From Amycolatopsis mongoliensis (lineage in GTDB: Bacteria > Actinomycetota > Actinomycetes > Mycobacteriales > Pseudonocardiaceae), in assembly GCF_030285665.1 (NCBI RefSeq), contig NZ_CP127295.1:10106001-10170000 (forward strand): a stretch of DNA of 64,000 bases, written 5' to 3'. Position numbers and translations under genes: made by a program. The notes beneath the pieces were generated by a model that was given only the letters and a program-made list of their open reading frames with translations, was not told the origin of the DNA and ran no database searches. Shown in pieces: positions 50,012 to 58,135 of the stretch; within the stretch, counting starts at the first letter, position 1; every line of letters begins with the position of its first letter.

Positions 50012-51022
50012 TCACTCGAATGCGGGTAAGACGCGTTCGACGTCGTCAGCGGTGTTGTAGAGGTGGAAACCGACCCGCACCCGGCCGCCGCGGACGCTCG
50101 AGACGATCCCGGCCGCCGCGACCCGCTCCGGGTCGGCGTCGAGCGAGACGATCGCGGTACCGCGCGGGGGCAGTCCGAGCTTCTCGAGCAGCTGGTCGGC
50201 CAGGCCGGTGTTGTGGGCGGCGACCTGCGCGAGGTCGAGACCGCCGAAGTACTCCAGCGCGGCCGCCGCGCCGACCTGGGCGAGCCAGACCGGCGAGAGG
50301 TCGAACGCGCGGGCGTCGCCGGCCAGGCGCAGCGGGAGGCCGTAGACGGTGGCCCACGGGTCCTCCCCCGCGTACCAGTTGGCCGCGACCGCCCGGGTGC
50401 GCTCCCCCGCGTCCGGCCGCACGGCGAGCCACGCGCTGCCGCGCGGGGACAGCAGCCACTTGTAGCCCGCCGCGACCACCCAGTCCGCCCAGGCGACGTC
50501 CAGGGGCAGCCAGCCCACGGCCTGGGTGGCGTCGAGCAGCACCGCCGCCCCGGCCGCTTCGGCGGCGGCCCGCAGCGCCGGGAGGTCCACGATCCGGCCG
50601 TCGGCGGACTGGACGACGCTCACCGCGACGACGTCGTGGCCTTCGACCCGCTCGGGCAGCAGCTCCAGCGGGACCTCGGTCACCGTGCCGTCCTGGACCG
50701 CGAACGGGAAGGTCACGCTCGTGAAGTCGCCTTCGGCGGCGAGCACGCGGGTGCCGGCGGGCAGCGCGGCGGCGACGTTCGCGACCAGCTGCGAAACCGA
50801 CGCGCCGATCGCGACGCGCCCGGGTTCGACGCCGAGCAGGCGGGCGAATCCGGCCCGGGACCGGTCGACGTACGCGTCGAAGTCCCCCGGCCGGGTCGCG
50901 CCGGTCCGCCAGGCTTCGACCGAGCCGGCCACCGCGGCGGCCACCGGGGCCGGTGGGATCCCGACGCTCGGCGTGTTCAGGTACCCGGGCGGGACGGCGA
51001 AGTCGGTTCCGAAGGCGCGCAT
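50012..51022 (-). CDS. Class V PLP-dependent aminotransferase
   Basis: 336-residue fold-type I PLP enzyme of the cysteine-desulfurase/isopenicillin-N-epimerase group. Substrate-binding start YLNTPSVGIPP; LLDATQAVGWLPLDV carries the PLP aspartate and Gln; AAGYKWLLSPRGSAWL near residue 195 has the Schiff-base lysine. No NifS cysteine loop is evident, so aminotransferase, epimerase or lyase is more likely than desulfurase. The ATG at 51022 (MRAFGTDF) is preferred to 51049. It follows the ICL/PEPM gene by 32 bases on the same strand. Confidence 0.86.
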   Translation of the reverse strand: MRAFGTDFAVPPGYLNTPSVGIPPAPVAAAVAGSVEAWRTGATRPGDFDAYVDRSRAGFARLLGVEPGRVAIGASVSQLVANVAAALPAGTRVLAAEGDFTSVTFPFAVQDGTVTEVPLELLPERVEGHDVVAVSVVQSADGRIVDLPALRAAAEAAGAAVLLDATQAVGWLPLDVAWADWVVAAGYKWLLSPRGSAWLAVRPDAGERTRAVAANWYAGEDPWATVYGLPLRLAGDARAFDLSPVWLAQVGAAAALEYFGGLDLAQVAAHNTGLADQLLEKLGLPPRGTAIVSLDADPERVAAAGIVSSVRGGRVRVGFHLYNTADDVERVLPAFE

Positions 51023-51054
51023 GGTTTTCAGGCTCGCAGACCGGGGCAACCCGA

Positions 51055-51819
51055 TTACGGCAGCAGCGCGACGACGTCGGCGTAGCTCGGCGGGCTCGGG
51101 GGCAGCTCGCCGCCGTCGCGGACCGCCAGCGCCGTCCCGGCCGCCGCCCGGAGGGCCATGCGGTACGGCAGCGAGCCCAGGCTGACCCGGGCGACCCCCA
51201 GCTCCGCGAGCCCGGCGAAGGTGACCTTCCCGGGCAGGAACAGCAGGTTCACCGGGAGCCCCACCGCGACGATCCGCTCCACGTCCGCCGGTTCGGCCAG
51301 GCCGGGTACGAAGACGCCGTCGGCGCCCGCCGCCGCGTAGCTCTTGATCCGCGTCTCGGCGGTCTCGAGCGAGCGGTCACCGGCCCAGTGGGTGTCCGTG
51401 CGGGCGTTGACGAACAGGCCCGGCACGCGGTCCTTCACCGCCTCGACCAGCGCGGCCTGGTCTTCGACCGGGGCGAGCGAGCCGTCGGCCCGGCCGTCCT
51501 CGAGGTTGACACCGGCCGCACCGGCGTCGGCCAGCTCCGCGGCGAGATCGGCGACGGCGGCGGGGTCGGCGCTGAAGCCGTCGGCGATGTCGACGCTGAC
51601 CAGGACGTCCAGCCGGGTCAGGCGGCGGGTCAGGGCGACGGTGGCGTCCCGTGTCGACGGCGCGCCATCGGGCTCGCCGGCCGCCGCGGACACGCCGAGG
51701 CTGGTGGTGCCGAGTGCGCGGAACCCCTGCGCGGCGAGGAAGGCGCCGACGCCGAACTCCCACGCGTTCGGCAGCAGCAGCGGGGAACCGGGGACGTGCA
51801 GGGCACGGAATTCGTCCAT
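51055..51819 (-). CDS. Isocitrate lyase/PEP mutase family protein
   Basis: 254-residue TIM-barrel enzyme of the ICL/PEPM superfamily. LLPNAWEFGVGAFLAAQGFRALGTTSLG opens the barrel, VSVDIADGFS provides the Mg-binding aspartate region, VNLEDG a second acidic site, and FVNARTDTH the family strand. The catalytic Cys of isocitrate and methylisocitrate lyases (KKCGH) is absent, so it is another activity such as a 2-methylisocitrate-lyase-like or oxaloacetase-type C-C/C-P lyase. ATG at 51819 with TAGGTT 6 bases upstream, leaderless type. Confidence 0.85.
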   Translation of the reverse strand: MDEFRALHVPGSPLLLPNAWEFGVGAFLAAQGFRALGTTSLGVSAAAGEPDGAPSTRDATVALTRRLTRLDVLVSVDIADGFSADPAAVADLAAELADAGAAGVNLEDGRADGSLAPVEDQAALVEAVKDRVPGLFVNARTDTHWAGDRSLETAETRIKSYAAAGADGVFVPGLAEPADVERIVAVGLPVNLLFLPGKVTFAGLAELGVARVSLGSLPYRMALRAAAGTALAVRDGGELPPSPPSYADVVALLP

Positions 51820-51868
51820 GGCCCGAACCTAGGCGGGCGACGCTTCGGCGGGCACCGAACGGACGCGG

Positions 51869-52588
51869 TCACGGCCACAGCAGCGGCACGGCGTGCCACA
51901 CCGCCCAGCCGATGAGGGCGAACCACGCGGCGATCCACACGAAAGCGGGGATTCCGGTGAACCGGGCGAGCAGGGCGGCGTCGTCCTGCCGGCCGCGGAA
52001 CCCGCCGCGGAGCCGGTTGGCGACGAGCGCCCGGAGCCCGCCGATCTCACTGGTCAGCAGCAGCCAGGCTTCGGCGTACGCGACGCCGTTCTGCAGCCAG
52101 GCCGGCGCCCAGCGCACGGCCGAGTACGCGATCGCCCCGGTGACGACGACCGACGCCAAGGTGAGCAGGTCGCGGGCGAACAGCGCGATGAACACCATCG
52201 CGGCCGTGGTCAGGGTGAGCACGGCGGGGACCAGCCCGCGGTGCAGCAGCGCCGCGATCCCCAGGCCGGCCAGCGGCGGCATGGCGTAGCCGGCGGCGGC
52301 GGTCAGGATGCCCGCGAGCGGCGGCGCCGGGTTCCTCGGCTGCGTGAAGCCGGATTCCGGCCCGGTGATCGCGATGCGGAAGACACCCCCGCCGGTCAGC
52401 AGGCTCACCAGGGCGTGACCACCTTCGTGGACCAGGGTGCCCAGGACGTTGGCCCCGGTCAGCAGGCTCCGGGTGCCGGTGGCCGGGGCCGCGAACGAAG
52501 GCGTCGCCACCGCGGCGGCCACCAGCGCGGTGATCCCGGCGAGCTCCCACCCCGGCGTGGGCACGGTCTCGTTGAGCACGGCGAACAC
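51869..52588 (-). CDS. M50-type membrane metalloprotease-like protein
   Basis: 239-residue membrane protein with about six hydrophobic segments. The zinc motif HExxH is read as LVHEGGHALVSLLTGGGVFRIAI near residue 53, the pattern of M50B-like peptidases, and GYAMPPLAG lies in the next helix. A clear second M50 motif (NxxPxxxLDG) is not obvious, so activity is uncertain. GTG start at 52588. Neighbours give no substrate hint. Confidence 0.8.
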   Translation of the reverse strand: MFAVLNETVPTPGWELAGITALVAAAVATPSFAAPATGTRSLLTGANVLGTLVHEGGHALVSLLTGGGVFRIAITGPESGFTQPRNPAPPLAGILTAAAGYAMPPLAGLGIAALLHRGLVPAVLTLTTAAMVFIALFARDLLTLASVVVTGAIAYSAVRWAPAWLQNGVAYAEAWLLLTSEIGGLRALVANRLRGGFRGRQDDAALLARFTGIPAFVWIAAWFALIGWAVWHAVPLLWP

Positions 52589-52652
52589 GCCGACGAGTGT
52601 CGCGTCCCGGGAGGCGTGCCGCCCCCCGCGAGCGCCAGTTGTCCTTGAGCTG

Positions 52653-53030
52653 TCAGGCGGTGGCGGGCGTGTGCTCCGCGTCGTAGGCGTCCCGGGCCTC
52701 CTGGACCGCCGTCATGTGCCGCCGGGCCCACTGGTCCAGCACCTCCAGCGGCTCGGACAGGTTGCGGCCCAGCGTCGTCAGCTCGTACTCCACCTTCGGC
52801 GGGATCACCGCGTACGCCGTGCGGGTCAGGATCCCGTCGCGGACCAGGCTGCGCAGCGTCTGGGTCAGGACCTTCTGCGAAATGCCGTCCACCCGGTGCC
52901 CGATCTCGGTGAACCGCAGCGGCCCGTCCTTCAGCGCGCCGACGATCAGCACCGTCCACTGGTCGCCGATGCGGTCGAGCAGCTGGCGGGTCGGGCAGTT
53001 GCGGTCGTACGGGTCCGGTCCCACGGGCAC
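52653..53030 (-). CDS. HxlR-family winged-helix regulator
   Basis: 125-residue MarR-like regulator. NCPTRQLLDRIGDQWTVLIVGAL holds the N-terminal cysteine typical of HxlR proteins, and RFTEIGHRVDGISQKVLTQTLRSLVRDGILTRTAYAVIPPKVEYELTTLG is the winged helix. Often senses electrophiles or aldehydes through the cysteine. GTG start at 53030. It lies 30 bases after the TetR gene; the target is unknown. Confidence 0.9.
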   Translation of the reverse strand: MPVGPDPYDRNCPTRQLLDRIGDQWTVLIVGALKDGPLRFTEIGHRVDGISQKVLTQTLRSLVRDGILTRTAYAVIPPKVEYELTTLGRNLSEPLEVLDQWARRHMTAVQEARDAYDAEHTPATA

Positions 53031-53060
53031 CTCACTTTCCCGGGGAGAGTAACACGCCGT

Positions 53061-53693
53061 TCAGGCGGTAGCGGCCAGCAACGTCGTGAACAGCAGGCGC
53101 AGGTGCCGGCGGCCGCGCTCCCAGCGGGCCTCCAGCTCCTGCTGGTCCCGCGTCGCCCAGCTCGCGATGAGGATGCCGCGCACGACGTCCATCGCCGTGT
53201 ACACCGCGTGCAGGAACTCGTGGTGCGCCGCGTGCTCCGGGAGCAGCGCCTTGCCGAACTCGACCAGGCTGGACGTCGCGATCGGCTCGACCGCCGCCAT
53301 CTGCCCGCGCAGCTCCGGGTCGGTGCGGGAGGCGACCCACAGCTCGACCGTCGCCGAGAAAACCGGCCCCTGGTGCATCTCCCACATCAGCTGCAGCGCG
53401 TCCCCGACCGGGTCGCTGGACGCGCGGAGGCGGTCGAGCTCGGCCATCGCGACCTCGGTGCGCTTTTCCGCCAGGTGCCGGACCGCCGAGGTCACCAGGT
53501 CGGCCTTCGTCGGGAAGTGGTGCACCTGCGCGCCGCGCGTGACGCCGGCGCGGTCGGCCACCCGCGTCGTCGTCGTGCCCGCGTAGCCGTACTCGACGAG
53601 GCAGTCGATCGTCGCGTCGAGCAGCCGGACGCGCATCGCCGCGCTGCGTTCCTCCTGGGTGCGGCCGGTCGATCCCCGTCGTGGCGCTGACAT
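53061..53693 (-). CDS. TetR-family transcriptional regulator
   Basis: 210-residue repressor with the HTH around residues 20-65 (RVRLLDATIDCLVEYGYAGTTTTRVADRAGVTRGAQVHHFPTKADLV) and a helical C-terminal domain (RHLRLLFTTLLA). It starts 9 bases after the SRPBCC stop, on the same strand. TAAAGT, 6 bases before its ATG and overlapping that stop codon, may give it a second, leaderless promoter. Confidence 0.9.
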   Translation of the reverse strand: MSAPRRGSTGRTQEERSAAMRVRLLDATIDCLVEYGYAGTTTTRVADRAGVTRGAQVHHFPTKADLVTSAVRHLAEKRTEVAMAELDRLRASSDPVGDALQLMWEMHQGPVFSATVELWVASRTDPELRGQMAAVEPIATSSLVEFGKALLPEHAAHHEFLHAVYTAMDVVRGILIASWATRDQQELEARWERGRRHLRLLFTTLLAATA

Positions 53694-53702
53694 GCGCCCA
53701 CT

Positions 53703-54143
53703 TTATGGGGCCGCGCGCACCCCGGCCGCGTCGACCAGCCCGGCGACCACCCGCCCGATGAAACGGCCGAGGAACCGGCGGTAGAACCAGCCGGTGCCGG
53801 GGATCTTCGCGGTGAACGTCGAGTGCCAGTGGATCTCCGTGCCTCCGTCGCACGGGGAGAGATCTACGTAGGCGACGTAGTCCCGCAGCGGCAGGCCGTG
53901 GTCCAGCGCGTAGCCGAACCGGCGGCCGGGCTCGAGCGCGACGATCTTTTCGTACGAGCGGATGCGGCCGGTCCGGAACAGCCGGATCGCGCCGAGGCCT
54001 TCCGGCTCGTCCTCGCCTTCGCGGACCAGCTCGAACGACCCCAGGGGCGACCAGCGGGGCCAGCTCGCGCCGTCCCGCAGCAACGCGTACACGGTGTCGG
54101 CGTCCGCGGGCGTCACCCCGCGGACCGAGATTCTCTGTACCAT
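53703..54143 (-). CDS. SRPBCC (START-like) family protein
   Basis: 146-residue polyketide cyclase/dehydrase-like lipid-binding protein. MVQRISVRGVTPADADTVYALLRDGASWPRWSPLGSFELV is the standard N-terminal helix-grip start, followed by strands such as SYEKIVALEPGRRFGYALD and GTEIHWHSTFTAKIPGTGWFYRRFLGRFI. Probably binds a hydrophobic small molecule. The ATG lies inside the first of two palindromes facing the divergent TetR gene, which should repress it. Confidence 0.87.
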   Translation of the reverse strand: MVQRISVRGVTPADADTVYALLRDGASWPRWSPLGSFELVREGEDEPEGLGAIRLFRTGRIRSYEKIVALEPGRRFGYALDHGLPLRDYVAYVDLSPCDGGTEIHWHSTFTAKIPGTGWFYRRFLGRFIGRVVAGLVDAAGVRAAP

Positions 54144-54166
54144 TTGGTACGTGTACCATCTGGTAC
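54137..54166. promoter_or_regulatory. Tandem palindromic TetR operator
   Basis: Two 14-bp palindromes, GTACCATTTGGTAC (54137-54150) and GTACCATCTGGTAC (54153-54166), are 16 bp apart centre to centre. The SRPBCC start codon is inside the first and the TetR ATG directly follows the second. TACCAT (54154-54159) can serve as the -10 of a leaderless TetR mRNA. Confidence 0.82.
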
Positions 54167-54715
54167 ATGATCGACACAAGCCCGCGCGCGCAGCTCCTCG
54201 ACGCGGCGATCGACCACATCGCCCACCACGGCGGCGCGGGCAAGAGCCTGCGGGCGCTGGCGGCCGGCCTCGGCACCAGCCACCGCATGCTGATCTACCA
54301 CTTCGGCTCGAAGGAAGGCCTGCTCACGGCGGTGGCGCGGGAGGTCGAGGCCCGGCAGCGGGCGGCGCTGGCCGATCTCGACCCGGCGGACTTCTGGCAC
54401 CGGCTGACCGCGGACGACCTGCGGGCCAACGAAAAGCTCTTCTTCCAGCTCTACGGCCAAGCCCTCGGCGGCACCCCGGGGACCACCGGGTTCCTCGACG
54501 GCGTCATCCAGGACTGGCTCGGCCCGATCGAGGAGCTGCTGGCGGAGCGGGGCGTCCCCGAGGCCGACCGGCCCGCCCACGCCCGGCTCGGCCTCGCCGT
54601 CACGCGCGGGCTGCTGCTGGACCTCGTCACGACCGGCGACCGCGAGGCCGTCGACGCCGCGATGGCGAAGTTCCAGGCCCTGTTCGACCGTGCCTTTACA
54701 GAGTCCGAACACTAG
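54167..54715 (+). CDS. TetR-family regulator, probable autorepressor
   Basis: 182-residue protein. HTH around residues 8-52 (AQLLDAAIDHIAHHGGAGKSLRALAAGLGTSHRMLIYHFGSKEGLLTAV). C-terminal domain of the small type. Starts immediately after a double palindrome shared with the divergent SRPBCC gene, so it most likely controls both. No ribosome site precedes the ATG. Confidence 0.9.
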   Translation: MIDTSPRAQLLDAAIDHIAHHGGAGKSLRALAAGLGTSHRMLIYHFGSKEGLLTAVAREVEARQRAALADLDPADFWHRLTADDLRANEKLFFQLYGQALGGTPGTTGFLDGVIQDWLGPIEELLAERGVPEADRPAHARLGLAVTRGLLLDLVTTGDREAVDAAMAKFQALFDRAFTESEH

Positions 54716-54780
54716 GCGGACGCCCTCCGAACACCACCCCGCCAGAGTTCTCCCCGTAAGCACGACACGAGGGAGACGAC

Positions 54781-55200
54781 ATGCGAGGAACCACCTGGAC
54801 GCGGCTGGCGCTGGCGGGCTGCGGGAGCGCGGCCTGCCTGCTGGTGGCGGCGCCGCTGGCCTCGGCCCAGACGACGTCGCCGGCGCCGGTCGCGCCGATC
54901 ACGCTCAGCCCCGAGGAGTCGCAGCAGGTCTGCGGCGACTGGGTGCCGAAGTTGCAGAAGCGGGCCGAAAACCTGCAGAAGCGGATCAACGGCGGTCCCG
55001 AGGTCGCCGGCTCGGTCGCCAACCTGAAGGCGCGCGCCCAGGACCAGCGCGCCGCGGGGCACAACGACCGCGCCACGAAGCTCGACGAGCGCGCCACCAA
55101 GCGGCAGGGCAAGGTCGGCGAGCTGAACGCGGCGAAGCAGAAGCTCGACGCCTTCGCGTCCGCGCACTGCAAGCCCGCGGCCCCGGCGCCGACCAAGTGA
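54781..55200 (+). CDS. Small secreted coiled-coil protein
   Basis: 139-residue exported protein. Signal peptide 1-29 (ALAGCGSAACLLVAAPLASA). The mature part has two cysteines far apart (QQVCGDW and SAHCKP), likely a disulphide, enclosing a Lys/Arg/Ala/Gln-rich helical stretch (KLQKRAENLQKRINGG ... KARAQDQRAAGHNDRATKLDERATKRQGKV). Not a family I can name. The ATG follows GAGGGAGA. Its stop overlaps the start of the next small lipoprotein gene, and both precede a two-component system. Confidence 0.82.
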   Translation: MRGTTWTRLALAGCGSAACLLVAAPLASAQTTSPAPVAPITLSPEESQQVCGDWVPKLQKRAENLQKRINGGPEVAGSVANLKARAQDQRAAGHNDRATKLDERATKRQGKVGELNAAKQKLDAFASAHCKPAAPAPTK

Positions 55201-55385
55201 GGGCGGCGAGGATCGCGGCAGCGGTCGGGGCCGCCGCGCTCATCGCGCTCGGCTGCTCGGCCTGCCGCGACAACCTGATGGGCTCGCCGGACTCCGGCTC
55301 CTCCCCGGCGTCGTCCGAGCTGAGCGGGATCGAGTCGACGCTCAACGGCGTCGAGTCCGACATGAACAGCGATGGCTCGCCCTGA
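55197..55385 (+). CDS. Small lipoprotein, 62 residues
   Basis: GTG start at 55197 overlapping the previous stop by 4 bases (GTGA). Signal with lipobox LIALGC (Cys near 20), a second Cys in SACRDN, then a Ser/Gly/Asp-rich tail ending NSDGSP. No recognised family. The strict translational coupling to the secreted protein and the response-regulator start 45 bases downstream suggest one operon of envelope proteins plus a sensor system. Confidence 0.75.
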   Translation: MRAARIAAAVGAAALIALGCSACRDNLMGSPDSGSSPASSELSGIESTLNGVESDMNSDGSP

Positions 55386-55430
55386 CCGGCTAGCGTCTCC
55401 CCGTCAGTGACGGCGGAGACGGGAGCAGGC

Positions 55431-56117
55431 ATGGGGTCACCGGGGCGCGGCCTCGTCCTCGTGGTCGAGGACGAGGCCGCGATCGCCGAGCTGGCGGCGC
55501 TCTACCTCAAGCGCGACGGCTTCGGCGTGCACGTCGAGGCCGACGGCGGCCGGGCGCTGGACGCCGTCCGGCGGCTCAAGCCGGTGGCGATCGTGCTCGA
55601 CATCGGACTGTCCGGAATGGACGGTATCGAGATCTGCAAGGCGCTGCGCGCGGCCGGGGACTGGACGCCGGTGCTGTTCGTCACCGCGCGCGACGACGAA
55701 CTGGACCGCCTGCTGGGCCTGGAGATCGGTGCCGACGACTACCTGACCAAGCCGTTCAGCCCGCGCGAGCTGGCCGCCCGGGTCCGGACCGTGCTGCGCC
55801 GCGCGTCGGGGGCGACGCCGGCCGCGGAGACGTTCACCGTGGGCGGCGCGCGCGTCGACGTCACCAGCCGCCGCGCCTGGGCGGGAGACGTCGAGGTCTC
55901 CCTGACGTCCACCGAGTTCGACCTCCTCACGCACCTGCTCCGGCACCCGGGGCAGGTGCTTTCGCGCGACCAGCTGCTGAGCGCCGTCTGGGGGTACGCC
56001 GCCGCGGCGGGCACGCGCACGGTGGACGTCCACGTGGCGCAGCTGCGGGCGAAACTCGGTCCCGCCAGTCCGATCAGGACGGTGCGCGGCATCGGCTACG
56101 CGGCGGACCCGGCATGA
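55431..56117 (+). CDS. OmpR-family response regulator
   Basis: 228-residue DNA-binding response regulator. Receiver domain: acidic pocket VVEDE (E13-D14), phosphorylation site Asp57 in IVLDIGLSGMD, conserved VTARDD and DYLTKPF lysine. Winged-helix output domain (about 130-226) with LTSTEFDLLTHLLRHPGQVLSRDQLL and HVAQLRAKLG...IRTVRGIGY. The ATG at 55431 follows GGGAGCAGG. Its stop overlaps the kinase start (ATGA). Confidence 0.94.
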   Translation: MGSPGRGLVLVVEDEAAIAELAALYLKRDGFGVHVEADGGRALDAVRRLKPVAIVLDIGLSGMDGIEICKALRAAGDWTPVLFVTARDDELDRLLGLEIGADDYLTKPFSPRELAARVRTVLRRASGATPAAETFTVGGARVDVTSRRAWAGDVEVSLTSTEFDLLTHLLRHPGQVLSRDQLLSAVWGYAAAAGTRTVDVHVAQLRAKLGPASPIRTVRGIGYAADPA

Positions 56118-57487
56118 GGTACCGCGGCACCCTGGCCGGGCGGATCACACTGGTGTGCCTCGCCGTCGCGGGCGTGGCGGTGATCGTCGCCGGGCTCGTC
56201 GCGGCGCGGCTGATCCGGACGACCGCGGACAACGTGCTGCAGTCGTCGCTGGCCGCGCAGGCCGACGTCCTCGCCTCGCAGCTGGACGAGACCGGGATCG
56301 GGAACCGGCTCGGCGTGGGCAAGGTGGCCGACGTCGTGCGCGGCCAGGGCATCTCCGTGGTGGTCCGGCGCGCGGGCGGGCAGCCGGCCGGCGATGCGGT
56401 CGCCGTGCAGGCGGCGGCCAAGGCGGGGCTCGCGGCCCGGCATTCCACGCGCGTGACGGTCGCGGGTACGCAGTACCTGGTCGAGACGCGGGTGATCGGC
56501 ACGCGCGGGGCGGGGTTCGCGCTCGTCCTGCCCGCGCGCAGCGCCGAAGCGACGCAACGTGCGCTGGTGCGCAGCATTTCCCTCGCGCTGGGCATCGGGC
56601 TGCTGGTGGCGGCGCTGGCGGGCTTCTTCTCGGGCCGGCTGCTGGGCCGTCCCCTGCGGCGGGCCGCTCTTGCCGCGGGATCGCTGCGGGCCGGGCGACG
56701 GGACGTGCGGGTGCCGGTGGAGGGGCCGCGCGAGGTGGCGGAGGTGGCCGGGTCGCTGAACTCGCTGGCGGACGCGCTCGCGGTGAGCGAAGCGCGGCAA
56801 CGGGACTTCCTGCTGTCGGTGTCGCACGAGCTGCGGACGCCGCTGACCGCCGTGACCGGGTTCGCCGAGGCCATCGCGGACGGCGTCGCGGCGGGGGACG
56901 ACGCGGTCCGGGCCGGGCAGACCATCCAGCGGGAGGCGTCGCGGCTGGAGCGGCTGGTTTCCGACCTGCTGGAGCTGGCGCGGCTGGGGGCCGACGAGTT
57001 CCGGCTCGACATCGCCCCGCTGGATTCGGGTGCGCTGGTCCGCGACTGCGCGGAGGTGTGGCAGCTGCGGTGCGCCCGGGAGGACGTGCGGCTCCTCGTG
57101 GACGTGCCGGCCGGGCCGGTGCCGGTGCTCGCGGACGCGCGGCGGCTGCGTCAGGTGGTCGACGGGCTGGCGGAGAACGCGCTGCGGGTCACCCCGGGCG
57201 GGGCGCCGATGGTGTTTTCGCTTTCTTCCGACGGGGTCTCGGCGCGGCTTTCGGTGCGGGACGGCGGCCCCGGCCTGGCCCCGGAGGACTACCCGGTGGC
57301 GTTCGAGCGCGGGGTGCTGAACGCGCGCTACCGCGACCGCCGTCCGGTCGGGTCGGGCATCGGGCTGGCCCTGGTCCACGGCCTGGTCACCCGCATGGGC
57401 GGGACCCTGACGGCGGGCCCGGCGCCGGAGGGCGGCGCGGCGTTCACGATCACGCTCCCGCTGGCCGCGTCCGTCCCCCAAGGCTGA
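56114..57487 (+). CDS. Sensor histidine kinase
   Basis: 457-residue membrane kinase, partner of the preceding regulator. First membrane helix about 10-33, extracellular loop to about 150, second helix about 155-176, HAMP, then the dimerisation domain with His238 in SVSHELRTPLTAVTGFAEAI. ATPase motifs: N box DGLAENALRV, G1 DGGPGLAPED, G2 GSGIGLAL. The extracellular loop (about 120 residues) is cysteine-free. Ligand unknown; the two exported proteins upstream are candidates. Confidence 0.94.
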   Translation: MRYRGTLAGRITLVCLAVAGVAVIVAGLVAARLIRTTADNVLQSSLAAQADVLASQLDETGIGNRLGVGKVADVVRGQGISVVVRRAGGQPAGDAVAVQAAAKAGLAARHSTRVTVAGTQYLVETRVIGTRGAGFALVLPARSAEATQRALVRSISLALGIGLLVAALAGFFSGRLLGRPLRRAALAAGSLRAGRRDVRVPVEGPREVAEVAGSLNSLADALAVSEARQRDFLLSVSHELRTPLTAVTGFAEAIADGVAAGDDAVRAGQTIQREASRLERLVSDLLELARLGADEFRLDIAPLDSGALVRDCAEVWQLRCAREDVRLLVDVPAGPVPVLADARRLRQVVDGLAENALRVTPGGAPMVFSLSSDGVSARLSVRDGGPGLAPEDYPVAFERGVLNARYRDRRPVGSGIGLALVHGLVTRMGGTLTAGPAPEGGAAFTITLPLAASVPQG

Positions 57488-57495
57488 CGGCGTGT

Positions 57496-57600
57496 CGTCC
57501 CTCCAATCACGAGTGATGCCCCTCCAATCACGCGAGTTACGCGCTCAATCACGCGAGATGCGGGTCTGATCACGCGAGTCACGCCCCGGATCACGGGAGC
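57496..57600. repeat. 21-bp tandem repeat array, five units (family C, locus 2)
   Basis: Units at 57496, 57517, 57538, 57559 and 57580, each 21 bp, in the orientation ...CTCCAATCACGCGAG..., degenerating toward the right. It begins 8 bases after the kinase stop, between that gene and the convergent SnoaL gene. Confidence 0.88.
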
Positions 57601-57649
57601 CGACCCTCCAGGCGCGCGAACCGACCGTTTCCGTGCGCCGGATCCGGTG

Positions 57650-58054
57650 TCACGCCGGCGGGGCCAGCTGGGCCGCGCGGTCGGTGACGTCCATGAGGGC
57701 CCAGTGTTCGACCACCCGGCCGTCCCGGACGCGGATCATGTCCATGCTCGTCACGGCGTAGCTGCGGCCGGTCGAGATCTGCGTGCCGGTGCTCGTGTAG
57801 CGGTTCACCGAGAACTCGCCGTCGGCGACGTTCTGCTCGACCCGCACGCCGACGTCGCGGAAGTCGGCGAAGAACTCGCCGCCGAGCATGGCCTCCCACT
57901 TCGCCCGCCAGGCGTCGATGCCGTGGTGGTCGCCGCCCGCGCCGCCGCGGTGGTCGACCACGTGCGGGTCGATGTAGCGCAGGCCTTCGGCGACGCTCTC
58001 CGCGGTGAACGGCGTCAACGCGATCAGGCGGCGGTGAACTTCGGCGGCGTCCAT
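57650..58054 (-). CDS. SnoaL-like (NTF2-fold) protein
   Basis: 134-residue protein of the SnoaL/ester-cyclase-like group: EVHRRLIALTPFTAESVAEGLRYIDPHVVDHRGGAGGDHHGIDAWRAKWEAML opens the cone-shaped fold, and DMIRVRDGRVVEHWALMDVTDRAAQL closes it with the WxxxD signature. Such proteins bind small hydrophobic molecules or act as cyclases or isomerases. Divergent from a TetR gene with a large inverted repeat between, so it is probably the repressed target. Confidence 0.85.
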   Translation of the reverse strand: MDAAEVHRRLIALTPFTAESVAEGLRYIDPHVVDHRGGAGGDHHGIDAWRAKWEAMLGGEFFADFRDVGVRVEQNVADGEFSVNRYTSTGTQISTGRSYAVTSMDMIRVRDGRVVEHWALMDVTDRAAQLAPPA

Positions 58055-58065
58055 GCTCGCTCCTT

Positions 58066-58121
58066 AAGTGGGGACTTCCCCGGTTAATGTTCGGCTACGC
58101 TAACCGGGGATGTCCCCACTT
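58066..58121. promoter_or_regulatory. Large inverted-repeat operator between SnoaL and TetR genes
   Basis: Arms of 21 bp (58066-58086 and 58101-58121), one mismatch, with a 14-base spacer. Each arm contains its own near-perfect palindrome, GGGGACTTCCCC on the left and GGGGATGTCCCC on the right, consistent with two TetR dimers. The spacer and inner arms should contain both promoters; TACGCT (58096-58101) is a possible -10 for the TetR gene. Confidence 0.82.
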
Positions 58122-58135
58122 GGCAAGGGAGCAGG

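Noticed and set aside
57496..57600. Possible CRISPR array
   Set aside because: Units are contiguous 21-mers with no unique spacers and no cas genes nearby.
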